From assembly GCF_021018805.1 (NCBI RefSeq), contig NC_086249.1, positions 76,720,472 through 76,784,471 of the forward strand: 64,000 bases of DNA, given 5' to 3'. Positions 50,690 through 62,417 of the stretch are shown in pieces. The position numbers and the translations under genes were made by a program. Positions within the stretch are counted from its first letter, which is position 1; every line of letters starts with the position of its first letter. The notes below the pieces were generated by a model. That model made no database searches. It was not told the DNA's origin and saw only the letters and a program-made list of their open reading frames with translations. This stretch comes from Prinia subflava (Eukaryota > Chordata > Aves > Passeriformes > Cisticolidae).

Positions 50690-51110
50690 AAACCTAATTT
50701 TAATTCTCCCGTAGTCAGGTACTGGCTTAAAAGCCTGTCTTTTTACTTTTTCTAAAGTTTAGCATAATTGTTCTGACTAGATATTCCTGTGATCCATTTA
50801 GCCATCCAATCCTTCTTTGAATCCTGCACAGTTCTTGACCTCAGTGCTTCCTGTGGTGTTATCTTCCACTGTCCAATTACACATTATGTGAAAGAGAATT
50901 TCATTTGATCGGCTTTGAATACATGAGGTCTTCATTTCATTGAATGTTCCTTTATTCTTGTGTTATGCAGCAAGTTAGAGAAAAATGTAAGATATTTTTT
51001 CTCTAGAGTATTCGGTATTTTATCTTACTGAGGGCCTTCCTATCTGCCTCTTTTATGAGATAAACAAATCTCATTCCTTTCAATCTCTTCTGGTGATGTC
51101 TCTGCCTCTG
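50690..51110 (-). mobile_element. Ancient L3/CR1-like LINE relic
   Basis: Reverse-complement landmarks: TTGACCTCAGTGCTTCCTGT, then CCAATTACACATTATGTGAA, CATTGAATGTTCCTTTATTC, TTGTGTTATG and CTTTCAATCTCTTCTGGTGA. This order matches the 3' part of old amniote L3/CR1 elements. Confidence 0.6.
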
Positions 51111-54100
51111 CCTTCACACCTTCTGATCCCCAACTTGCTCATTCTCATTCTCACTATCTGACCTCCAGATGTCTCTGTAAGATCTTCTAGAGCTTGGCGA
51201 GGGGCATGGAGAGTATGCCGGAGGAGAACTGAGTGCTGACTGAGTAGCTGAATGTCTTGTTAGCTGTGTGGGTTGCAGCTGTCCCCTGGTCAGGTGTCTT
51301 GGTTGAGCCTTCTGTACTGTTTTTTAGACAGTTGGTGCTGAGCTCAGCACCTCAGACCTTAATTACTGTAACCAGCTCCTCTCTGGCCTCTCTAACATTC
51401 GTGCTGTGTCATTTCATTTGGCAGATGTCTCGCCACCCAGGAAGACTGCGTTATCCTGTGACCTGACCTTATCTCCCCTTCCTAAACCCTTTTTTCTACC
51501 TCTTCAAGAAGAAAGGTCTTACCCTTAACTGAAAAACCTTTTTCAATACTTTCTTTTGCTATCTGTCTGGTTTTATGCCATCCTTAAGCTATTTATGACT
51601 TCCTTTTCATGTATCAGTAGATTTGACATTCGTTGCTCACACTGTCCATATTGTCTCCACAGTAAGAGCTTTTCCAAGCCAATCTACAAGATTTCCTATT
51701 ATTACCTCTTTGAAGTCATTCAGAACATCCTAAAAGTCTCGTTTTCTGCTAATATGTCCAAGATGCAGTGAAGGGTAGTTAGGCAGGGTCATCTGGAATT
51801 CCATGCTATGCCTGTAAGATGTACCTAGATCTGAAAGCACGAGCAGCACAGTGAAGGTGGAGCTCTCCTTGATATTTAGCAGGAGGTGTATTCCCTCCAA
51901 CCCACTCAGCCCAGGTTGGTATGTGAAGCTGTAGCTCAGTCAAAGCCAATTGTGTCTTCCATGTCAAAAGAACCACAACCACTTCACCTTTTTATGTGTT
52001 TGTCTGTATGTGCTAAATGCTGTGGTATTGAGGCACTCATTTTCTGGCTGTGCTTTCTTGCTGGTGGGAATTGCTCCTTGCGAAGTCACAGGTAATTCAT
52101 GCAGCATTAGGCAGTGTGTTCCAGGGCTGTCAGCGGAGCCAGGCACTGAAATACATCTCAGTTTAAATAGATTATCTTCCTGTCCTGTTACGACAGTGCA
52201 GAAAGCTTTCTTAGAGTTCTGGATTGGAAGGTGCCTCTCCTGTGCAGCTCTTGTGGGCCATGGTTTTTGTATGGGGCATAGTTCTGTCTTCCACTACTAA
52301 AACTCCAGACATTTTGGAAGCAGAAAAAGGAGCTGACTTTCAAGTATTTCTTATTTTTGAGCCTACTTCATACCACAGTGCTGTTTTGCTGTGCTGGCTA
52401 GATAAACCAAGGTGTCTTTCACATTAATAATTAATTTTGGAAATGAATAAGTTCTCACAGGTAGGAAGATGTGAGTGAATTGGAAGTTGACTGAATGATG
52501 ATCAGGAGTAATCTGAAGAATATTATCTGGGAAAATGCTGCTGAGGAGATTCAGTGCTGAGGTTGGGATACTTTGTGCTCAAATACACAAAGCTTTTGTT
52601 TCTGCGATCTTGTTCAGAAAGGATCTGGAGTGCAATTAGGATCTGTCCAGGTTATTTTAGAGAGGGCAGCTTGGATGGTGGACAATTTGCAACACTACTT
52701 AAAATTAGGAAAGCACCTATTAAAGCAATATTTTTCTTACTTTAAGAATACTTTAATAAATACAATGTAATCCCAATGTCATCTCTTCATTATGAGTCAG
52801 TTGTGCCTGACCCACATGTTTTAAATTGGCACTGGTAAAGCAAATGGAAAGGTGAATAGAACAGCTGAACTGAAGAAGCAAACCCAGTTGGGTCACTTCT
52901 GTTTCTTTAGTGTAAAATTTTCAGAAAGCATGCATGATAAATGTATAATCAAAAGAGAATTTTAGTTGCTTTCAGAGTTCCAACTGCCTTCCGTCCTCTC
53001 AAAGCACCTATTCATGCCTTTACAGGAGCTTTATGAAAGCATGTGAAGTGGGTATCAATTTACCCCTGTCTTATTGCTTGGAAACAGACAGGACAGCTTT
53101 ATCCTCTTCTTGTGGCTTTGTCTGGATGATGATGATGATTTTTGTGAGCCTGATCTAAAGCAGCCGATACAAAATAAATATTTGTGTATACCTCATTTCC
53201 AGCGTTTAAGCTTAAATCCTCTGCTCTTGCACTGTTTTAACTCAAATAACTTCATACACAGCAAAGAGTACCTTGTTTTGATTAGAAACTATTAGCTCAA
53301 GCTAGTGAGAGGACCTAAGCCTAGATATTTAAATCCCTCCCCAGTGAAAATTTATGTTCTGATGAAACAAGAACAAATCATGTCTGCCTCATCTAAACCT
53401 ATTTCTAAGCTTTTAGTCCATTCTGCGTCATGAAGAGCTATAAAAACAGTTCACTGAATCCAGACGCACTAGGTTGCCTTCACTTGCAGAAGCAGATGAC
53501 TCCGTGTTTATATTTTGTATCCTTGAAGTTTCAAGAACTTTTACCACTCTTAGTTTCCTCTTTCTTTTTTTTTTCTAGTTCATCAGTGAGTTTGTGAGGA
53601 TGTCACTAAGTACTACTCTATTAATCACATTAAAGGACCATTAAGCCTAGTTAATTTTTTTCTGCTGCTGCTAGTATTCGATGTGCAAGAATGACATAAA
53701 GATGGATCACACATGCTGTGGTGGAACAGGTCCCAGGCCCTTGGCAGAGGGTGTGCTGTGCCTGGTCTTGGGACTGGGGAGCCTGTCTTGGGAGTGTGAG
53801 TTTCTGCTGATTTGATTTTCTGTGCTCATTTTTCAGACACCAGTATTACAAATAAGTACTTGATCCCAATGGGCAGCTCAGAGTGGGGTCTCTTCCTGAG
53901 AGAGGGCTTGATTATGTTAAGGCTTGTTTTCAGGTTGTAACAAAAAACCTGCTGTACTGGCCTGCCAAGAAAACCCCAGAACAAACACAAACCCCCAACC
54001 TGGAACTATTGCCTGGCTCACTCATTTCCTAAGAGGTTTGCTTGGTACCCTGAAGAACACCTGTAGGTACCCTGAAGAACAACTTAATCCAGCTGGATGG

Positions 54101-54924
54101 AAGGTCTTGTTCAGAGCCCTGCATCAGGTGCTGATAATTTAGGGACTGGAGATTACTGCCCTGCTCAGGCACTGCTGTCTGCCTGGATTCAGGAGCTCTT
54201 CCCTCCAGTGAAGGTTCATCCAAGTCATCCAGATCCCAGGCACCTGAAACGATGTGTCTTCTAACAATGCCTAAACCACTAAGTAGACATTGCTGCAAAA
54301 GCTTGCTTTTAGTACTTTTTGAGAAGAATGACAGCAGTGAGAGGGCTGGGGAATATCTCTCAGGGAAGTCTTTTAAAGATGGGTACCCTTTCCCTAGTGG
54401 CTTTCCAAAATGGGTATACTCCTTGTGCTTAGTGTTCATTCTCCTGCTTATCTGCAAGGATTTGTAAATCATAAGAAGTCCATAGCACTGTGTGACCAAT
54501 AATTTTTTTCTAGGGAGCAGGAAAAAAGAAAAAAGAAAAGAAAGATCTGTATCTGTGTTCCCCACTATTTTGAACTGCATGTAGGCATATGTGCTCTCAA
54601 GTCACAGTTCTTGACATATGTAACTTTAACTTCTTACAGCTGATTTGTAACACTGGTATTTGAAAAATGACTACAGAATATCAAATCAATTCGAATTCAC
54701 ACTCGTCAGGAGTTGCAGAAGTGGTCCCAGAAGACACTGTAACAGTGCATCTCTAGTGATTTGTAATTCCTTTTAGGATGAGAGATTTCAAGCTAATAAT
54801 CTCTATCAGGCAGTTGACTGGCTTGGCTTTCTTTTTAAGGAACATTGAGATGTGCTGCTGGTTCCTATTCTTAAATTAAAGAAAATGTAAGAATCATGTT
54901 ATTGTGAATGTGAGGTTGATCCAA
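51111..54924. other. Intergenic sequence, no confident gene
   Basis: Mostly AT-rich unique sequence with a short GAT triplet run near 53126-53140. A weak exon-like segment at 54071-54243 (minus) is discussed under findings. Nothing else recognised. Confidence 0.5.
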
Positions 54925-54929
54925 ATGTC

Positions 54930-56319
54930 TGTCGTGGTTGCGGGGGGAGGTCAATTTTTCCAGGGGGATGTGAGCAGGCCAATCAGTGATCAGCTTTTCT
55001 GCTGGCACCTAGATTGGTCACTCAGAGGTTTGGACACGCCTCTGAGGACACAAAGAGTTAAAAGCAGGACTCCAGGTAGGTTCGCCCTCTTTTGGGTTCC
55101 GGTTTCAGCAGTGGAAACATCTCCTCTCCCCTGTTCAGCTTTGGGCTGCCTGGGGGAGGGGGAAGCCACGTGGCCGGGCTCAGGACAACCACGCAGTGGA
55201 ACTAAAGTAAGCTGGAGCCCGGGGGGAGAAGAGAGTGGACAGGACTGGAACTGAGCTGCCCCGTCCAGGATGGAGGGGTGGAAAACTGTGGAAGTGCCTT
55301 CTGTGTGTGCTCACCCCCCTCCCCCCCCAAAACTCCAGGAGAAGGTGCCCAGCCACGTGGGGGTTGCCGAGCCTGGGAGTGCCTCAGCCTGCACCCTGCA
55401 GAGAGATAGAAACTGTTAACCCTTGCTTGGCAGAAAGAAACTTTTCTTAGACATTGATTCTCATGACTGGTAGTTTCAGAAGAGAGAAGGAAACAGCCTG
55501 GGACCGAGATGATAAAGCACGATTAGAAGGAACTCGATGGGCAGAGAATGAGAGGAGTGGCTTTTTGAGCTAGACTTTTCTTGCATAATGTCAGCCATGG
55601 ACTGAACTTAAGTCTCTTTTGAACATAAACTGCATTTTGGGTAGATACAACTGCCCCTGCTTTTGCTACAGTGACTGGCACTTAAAGAGTAGAGCGAGCA
55701 GAGAAGAGAGGGGGAGGGTGAGGTGGCGCCCTCTGCCCTCATGGCAGACCTGCTCCTGGAACCCCGGCCCCTGGGTAAAAAGGGGGAGAGCTCGGCATGC
55801 AAGTATCCTTAAAAGAGCCCTGTATGCAGCTTTCAGACTATGGACAGCGGTGAGAGCGCTGGACATAGGAAAAAGAGAGAGTCACCCTGGCAGACCTCTC
55901 CAGGCGGTGCTATGGGTGACATAGAAACACATAAGGGGTGGACCCGTGTTTTCTGAGGAACAGTCTGTGGTGCGAGAGAGACTCCTCTCTCCCTTGCTGA
56001 ATTGAAAATTGGTTTGTTTTTGAGTAGTGATTGTTTAATCTAAAACCCAAAGGTTTAGTCTGTGAAGAGTAATGTGTGGGGGGTAGAAACTGAGAGAAGA
56101 GATGTCCTGAAAAGTTTTTATTTCTGTCTCTGTGTGTGTTTAAGAGTTTTTCTGTCTCTGTTCTTATGTAATGTAATAAAGTTTTAGTAGGTTTTTTTTT
56201 TTTGTTTTCAAGATCTAAGCCTGCTCTGCTCTGTTCCTGATCACATCCCACAGTAGCTGTTAGGGAAAAAACATATATTCATGGGTGCATTAACATCTGG
56301 CCAGTGCCAACCCATGACA
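54930..56319 (+). mobile_element. Solo LTR of an endogenous retrovirus, 1390 bp
   Basis: Begins TGTCGTGGTT and ends AACCCATGACA: terminal TG...CA with imperfect inverted repeats. Flanked by a perfect 5-bp duplication ATGTC at 54925-54929 and 56320-56324. Internally there is a GC-rich U3-like part, a possible TATA-like AGTTAAAAGC near 55058-55067, and AATAAA near 56176. No gag, pol or env sequence accompanies it, so it arose by recombination between two LTRs of a provirus. The 5-bp duplication suggests an ERVL-like class. Orientation is taken from AATAAA lying near the right end. Confidence 0.9.
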
Positions 56320-56324
56320 ATGTC

Positions 56325-59300
56325 GAAGTATGATGACAGGGCCTGCATTTCAGCGGACTTGCTGCAATGTTTCCTTTTTTGTTTTGTCTTGTGGGCTTGC
56401 ATGTTCAGTGAACAAGATCACAGACTAATTTATTTCAGAATAGCAAATACTACTACCTATGCATATGTTCCTCAAATTAGGAACAGAAACTCCCCTAAAA
56501 TGCAAAGTTTCTCCCCTTTTTTTCCCCTTTCAGAACACATATTCCATCTTCAGGTTTTGAGGGTTTTGTTTGTTTTGTTTTTCTATATGACTTTCCAGTT
56601 GGCTTTGATACCATTCAAAGTGAAGCACTGGGGCAGAATTTTTAGCAAATAAGAGTTGAAGAGCTGTGGTAAATTCTTCATTGCTCTGTCTCTTTAAATC
56701 AAGATTGGGTGCTTTAATAAAAGGTTAGGCTTCTCTTCATGAAGTTATTAGCCTTTCATAAAGAAATCCCTTGATGAAATGTTATGGCCTGTGTTTTCCT
56801 GGGGAGTAAGACTAGATCATTGTAATGGGCCCTCCAGGTCTTTAGCTCAGCCGTGCCTAATTTCTTTTCCGACCTTGAATTACACTGAGAAGAGGAAGTT
56901 TAGGAGGAACAAGTCAGGAAGTAAAATTCTGCATATTCTGAATATTTTACAGGATTACCAGCCAAGTGCCGAGGTGTTCAGAGGAAGAAGCAGTGCTAAA
57001 ACAAGGAGCTCCATTAACTGGCAGAGGTTAATGAGCCTGTGTCTGGTGTGTAGGGCTGAACCAGCACTGGTGTGGGAGACAGCATTGGGCTCACTCTGAG
57101 CTTTGGTGGGCTTGGAAACACAGCTATGTGGAACTGTCCCTCTGTGTGTGGTTCATCAGATCCTTCAATGCTGCAGGCAGTGCCTAGGGAGACCATTCTT
57201 TGTCTGTTTTCCTGTCCCAGCAGCAGTCTCCCGGCACTGATCAGGAGCAGCAATGACATGTGTCAGCCCACCATGAGTCATACTCACTTCCTGAAATCCA
57301 TTCTCCACCCTCAGGACCAAGGCTCTCCATTTATGTGCTTCAGCTTGTGATGATTAGAATCCATTGAATGCACAGCTTTGTGTATGGTGGTGACTCATCA
57401 AAGAGCAGAACATTGTTTGGTCAGTTTTTCTGTGCTGCCCCTGAGATGTTCCACCAGTACCTGCCCTGGCTGTCGGATGCTGCCTGGAAAAATATCTTAC
57501 CAGTAAGAAGTAGGAAAATGTCCAACCCCTGACTCCACAGGTATTGATTGAGTAGAAAAGAACCACAGAACTCCACCACTTGCAAAATGACTGTGTTAAA
57601 ACAGCAGCATTTAGGTTTTGGCCTAAGTATGGAATAAGTGTTCCTAAGAGATGGCAATCCTGTGTGGGAAGAAGCCATAGGAAATGGGAAATAGTTGGTA
57701 AACGTAGTGCATGTGTGTGAGGACAGGGGAAGGCAGGCTGAAGAGTGACTTGTATTTCTTGTGGTTTTGTTATAACAGTGGCTGTAAAATGTGAACTGCT
57801 GCTCTGCAACTGATGAAATCATGGCTGGCTTTGGCACTACTTACAGATGTTAGTGGTCTTAAGAACAGGGGCTTTTTCCTACATCTGCAAAAAGAAAAGT
57901 ATGGATTGGTGATGTGCTCATCTGGTGCCTCACTAAAATGTAGCAGTGACTGCTCTCCTTTTGCCAGAGAGCTGCCTCCTTTCACATCTTTTTTCTGCCA
58001 GACACCCCAGTTAAAACTGGTGCTGTGCTACTGAGATCTGCTGTAATTAAAGAGCCTTTGCTCCTTCCTTGTACAAAGCTTTCATGAGCTCAGCCACGGA
58101 GGGAGTGGGGATGAGGGTAGGTGACTTAGGAACAGGAGATGGGATTCAAAAGTTGTGACACAAAACCAGGTAATTGCTTCCCTTGGAAAAAGGTTTAAGA
58201 AAGAGACAGATGAGGCAAAATTGAGACAGAAGGATGTTGATTTCATGGTTTATTGTCACATTAAAAAAGTAATATTACTGATGAATTAATATTTGCTTTT
58301 TAATATAAAAGTGCTTATTCTTACAAATCCTTAAGGCTCATTCTGTTACATTACAGTAGGATTTTTCACCATCCCAGAAACTGTGCTACATGAGTTTTAC
58401 ATGAACTGTGGACATAGCAAAATCTCCAAACAGTAAAACAAGTAATTAATAATTTCATTGCCATTGTATGCATTATGCTGTTTAATTGTGTAGGATATTT
58501 TAACATTAAAAGAAACAAAAGCAACATTTTCTTTTATTTTCTAGTTTGGCTTGGAACTGATCCCCAAAATATTTCTATTTTTCTTGAGCGAATGGAACAG
58601 ATACATTTGTTTTAAATCCCAATTTTTTACTCATACAGCAGAAGGGGAGGAGTGAGACAGAGGAGCATTACAGATGTAGCATTTACCCTCTGTTTCTCAC
58701 TAAAGAGGAAAGGACTGACTACAAAGCATAAGTACTGTTTATATGCCATATATTTCTTTTTGTAATGTTCCTATGTTGTACTTGGGTAAATCTCCCACTG
58801 AAGCCAATGTGAGTTTTGCCTGAGGGAGGAATAAGACCAGGGCTCTCGCAGGGGACATTTTACATTAAGGAGTTCATTATATTTTTGTCTCACAATGGAA
58901 GAATGAAATAGGTGAAGGTTACTAAAGCTCCTGTTCGTATTGATCACAAGTGGAATATGACTTCTGGCATATACTATGATACACAGATAAGAGTATGCCA
59001 TATTTATTTGTAATCATAATCAGAGCTACATTAGTTGGATGGGCAATGAATTTGCTATTTCTACTTAAATTTTAGATATTTATTTATTGTAAAAACTTTT
59101 TTTTTCAATAATTGGGTCAAAATGCAGCGACTAAAAAAATACCTAATGCAAAACATAAAAATAATTTAAAGTATTCTGGAGCAAGGGGGGAAATGCTAAC
59201 CAATCTAATAAATAAGGCAGTTTAAAGCATTTGTGGCTGCTACTGTGATATATGTACATACTTTACAGCATAAATTACTGTACAGAATACTCCATTTATT

Positions 59301-61614
59301 AACCTGTGTAAACAATATTGCCTGCTGTATGGGGACATATGGTGGGATTACAGTCAGCAGAAAGATAAACTGCTGTAGCAGGGTGGGGGAGGCCTCAGGT
59401 AGCACATCCTCAGAGATCAACATGAGCGTTATTTTATGAGCTGCAAACAAAGCCACCTTGACTTGAGTAATTTTACAAAAAATCCACTGACATTTGTTGC
59501 TATAAATGAAATATGGAAATGAACCTGTGGTTTGTTACAAAAATAATTCTAGTCATAAACTGGTCTCTGCATACCTCACCTGGCCAGGAACCTCGCTCAG
59601 GAGTTTGCCGTGTGAAAAGAGAGATGGGGAAGAGTTGCAATGTACCAGTAATTTGTCATGTGCTGTCTGCACTGCCAGTCAAGAGCTGATCCCACACTGG
59701 GATTGCCACACTGCCTTTTCAGCCACTGGTGCTATGTGCAGCATGGGAAATGGGGAGTGAACCCTGTGATCTTTGCAACTGGCAGGAGAAGTAGCGACAA
59801 ATGTAGGCCTCCTGTTATTTTGCCCACCCTGTACTGTCTTCTCCACTCATTTGTTTTCCTCACCATCCACAGTGTGGTTTGGTTTTGACTTCTGCATGGT
59901 GGCAGCTCCACGGAGAGTCTCTGTAGGATGCCTACTGCAACATGGCACTGGCCAGCACACACCACGGCAGCCCAGGTTTCCATAAATAATATGCCCAGGA
60001 AGACAGGGAGTTGCCAAAAACCGTATGTGTGTGCAGGCATGACTTGTTACTCTGGCTATCGTCTCCATCTGCCACAGTCAGCACGGAACAATGGCCCTGC
60101 ACAGGAGGACCAGGGATTACTGCCCAGAGAGCAATTCTCACACTGCCTGGCTCCTCTGCTTTGGCTCCTGCCCCTCCTGTTGCCATCCATGGAAATAGAC
60201 AATGGCACAGCAAGCGCACCTTGACCTGGCTGCTCTGGACCTCCCAAACCACCTCTGCTCTTTCTGCCTCTACCAACAGCAAGGGAAGCCAGCCCTAGGA
60301 GCTGCTGTGGGCCTGCTGGTCTGCTGGCAGGCCACGAGCTTTAGGTGTCGCTGTGTGGCCTACAGGTTGCTCATCATGGACAAATTTCCCATTTTCACAT
60401 CATGAATGGAAAAATGCTGTTGAATTTCCATAAAAAAGAATAATATTGGGCTTACTTAGGCTCACGGCCAATCTCATCTCTCTCGTCGCCTACAGAAAAA
60501 TTTTCTCCTTATTTAAAGGAGGCCAGCTCTACTTCCAGGCAACACAAGGAAAAAGTGCCTGCAAGTGTTTAGTAAACTGTAAAATGTATTTTCTTGATAT
60601 TTCAGTATTCTTAACAGAAAAAGGTGCGCATTCAGTTCTCAAGGATCTACTTTGGATTTAGGACTAGTAAATTATAGAGTGGTCAACAGGTGGTCCAAGT
60701 CTGAAATATATGCTTGAAACATCCAAGAAATAAATGTATTTACCACATACCTATTTTCCTGCGTATGTGCTCACTCCCAACATGATCTCAGCCTCATCCT
60801 GCCTCAGTGCATCCTGAGATATTTACCAATTCCATCAGGTATTCCTGTCAGCAACAGGTATGACCGTAAACCTGGGATGGGATTTATAGCACCTCTGTAT
60901 CTGAGCTTGTTAACCTAAACCCCCTTTTTAACCAGTGGAGACAAACAAGCATTTCTAGGATGAGATTCATTGTGCTTATTTTAATCCTTCAGTATAAGAT
61001 GAGGTGATTTCCAACTTCTGTGTTTAAATCAGAATCTTTTTTCTCTCTTCTTGCACCTTCTTTTCCTATTTAACCCCAGTGAATTGTTACAAGGCTGACT
61101 GTGTGTCCTCCATGGCCTAAAGAAGGTCATTATGCAGGCGATACCACCAGCTCCTGCTGGTTGTACTGCAGAGCCATGAAATGGCAAAGCTCACTCAAGT
61201 GGACTGGTGGCACAGTCAGGCCAAGGCATGGGGCCAGGAGATGCTGCTGGCACCCCTCCAGCTGCACTGCTGTTTCACATTTAAGTCACCAGCACTAAGA
61301 ACTTTTGGTCCCCAGATTAGTGGTGCCTCTCATCTGTCCTTCCATGCAGAGGAGAAGAGCTGTCAAAACCAGTGCGTGGACTCAGCACTCACTGTCCCTC
61401 CTCAGGAGGAACTGAATTCTCTTGCCAGAAATACTGGGAGAAGGTGGATGCCAGTCCCACAGCTGGGGTGGGAATGAGAAGAAAGAAGGAAGGTCCTGAA
61501 CTGCTTGGAGCAGCTCTGCACTGCCTTTCATCTTTTTCCTGTGATCAGTTTCAACTCCACCTTGTCCTGCATGTCGCAAGCTGGGAGATGGAGCTGAGGA
61601 AGAAAATGTCTAGA
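56325..61614. other. Intergenic sequence, no gene recognised
   Basis: About 5.3 kb of unique-looking sequence with scattered short open frames on both strands, none with splice context or family resemblance I can support. Confidence 0.55.
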
Positions 61615-62417
61615 ACTGCAGAAGGGACGACATCCAGAGGGACCTTCAGAGGACCCTCATGTGAACCTCCTGAGGCCCAACAAGGTCAATTACATGGTCC
61701 TGTCCCTATGTTTGTCCAAGCCCCAGTATCAACACAGATGTAGGATGTACTGATTGAGAGCAGTCCTGCTGAGAAGGACCTGGGAGGGTTGGGGGATGAG
61801 AGGCTGGACATGAGCCAGCAATGTGCCCTTGCAACCCAGAAAGCTAAAAATGCATGACCAGCTGGTCAAGGGAGGTGATTCTCCCCTCTACTCTGCTGTT
61901 GTGAGCCCCCAGCTGGAGTGCAGTGTCCAGCTCTGGGGTTTCCAGAACAGGAAAGACACGGATCTGTTGGAGCAGGTCCAGGGGAGACCATGAAGATGGT
62001 CAGAAGGATGAGGCATGTCTCCTATGAAAAGAGGCTGTGAGAGCTGGGGTTCACGAAGAAGAGCAAGTTCTGGGGAGATCTTACTGTGATCTGTACAAAA
62101 AAGGGATTTATAAGAAAGATGGAGAAAGACTTTAATAGGGCCTGTAGTGACAGGACAAGGGGAAACAGTTTTCAACTGAAAGAGGGTAAATTTAGATAGG
62201 ATCTAAGAAATTCATTACTATGAGTGTGGTGAGACACAGGAACGGGTTGCCTTGAGAAGCTGTGGATGCCCCATCCCTGGAAGTGTTCAAGGCCAGACTG
62301 GATAAGGCTTTGAACATCCTGGTCTAGTGAAAGGTGTCCCTGCCCACTGCAGTGGGGTTGGAACTAGATGATCTTCAAGGTCCCTTCCAACCCAAACTCT
62401 TCTATGATTCTATGATA
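61615..62417 (+). mobile_element. CR1 LINE, 5'-truncated, about 800 bp
   Basis: Starts near ACGACATCCAGAGGGACCTT, passes GGATGAGAGGCTGGACATGA, GCTGTGGATGCCCCATCCCT and GGAACTAGATGATCTTCAAG, and ends TTCTATGATTCTATGATAAA. Well-preserved 3' end. Confidence 0.95.

Noticed and set aside
54904..55924. Open frames inside the solo LTR
   Set aside because: They fall wholly in the LTR, which has no coding role; no gag, pol or env motifs.
57354..57837. Two overlapping minus-strand open frames of 138-151 codons
   Set aside because: Neither resembles a protein family. Overlap in two frames and lack of splice signals point to chance.
61372..61743. 123-codon plus-strand open frame
   Set aside because: Its second half is CR1 sequence and its first half has no protein resemblance.
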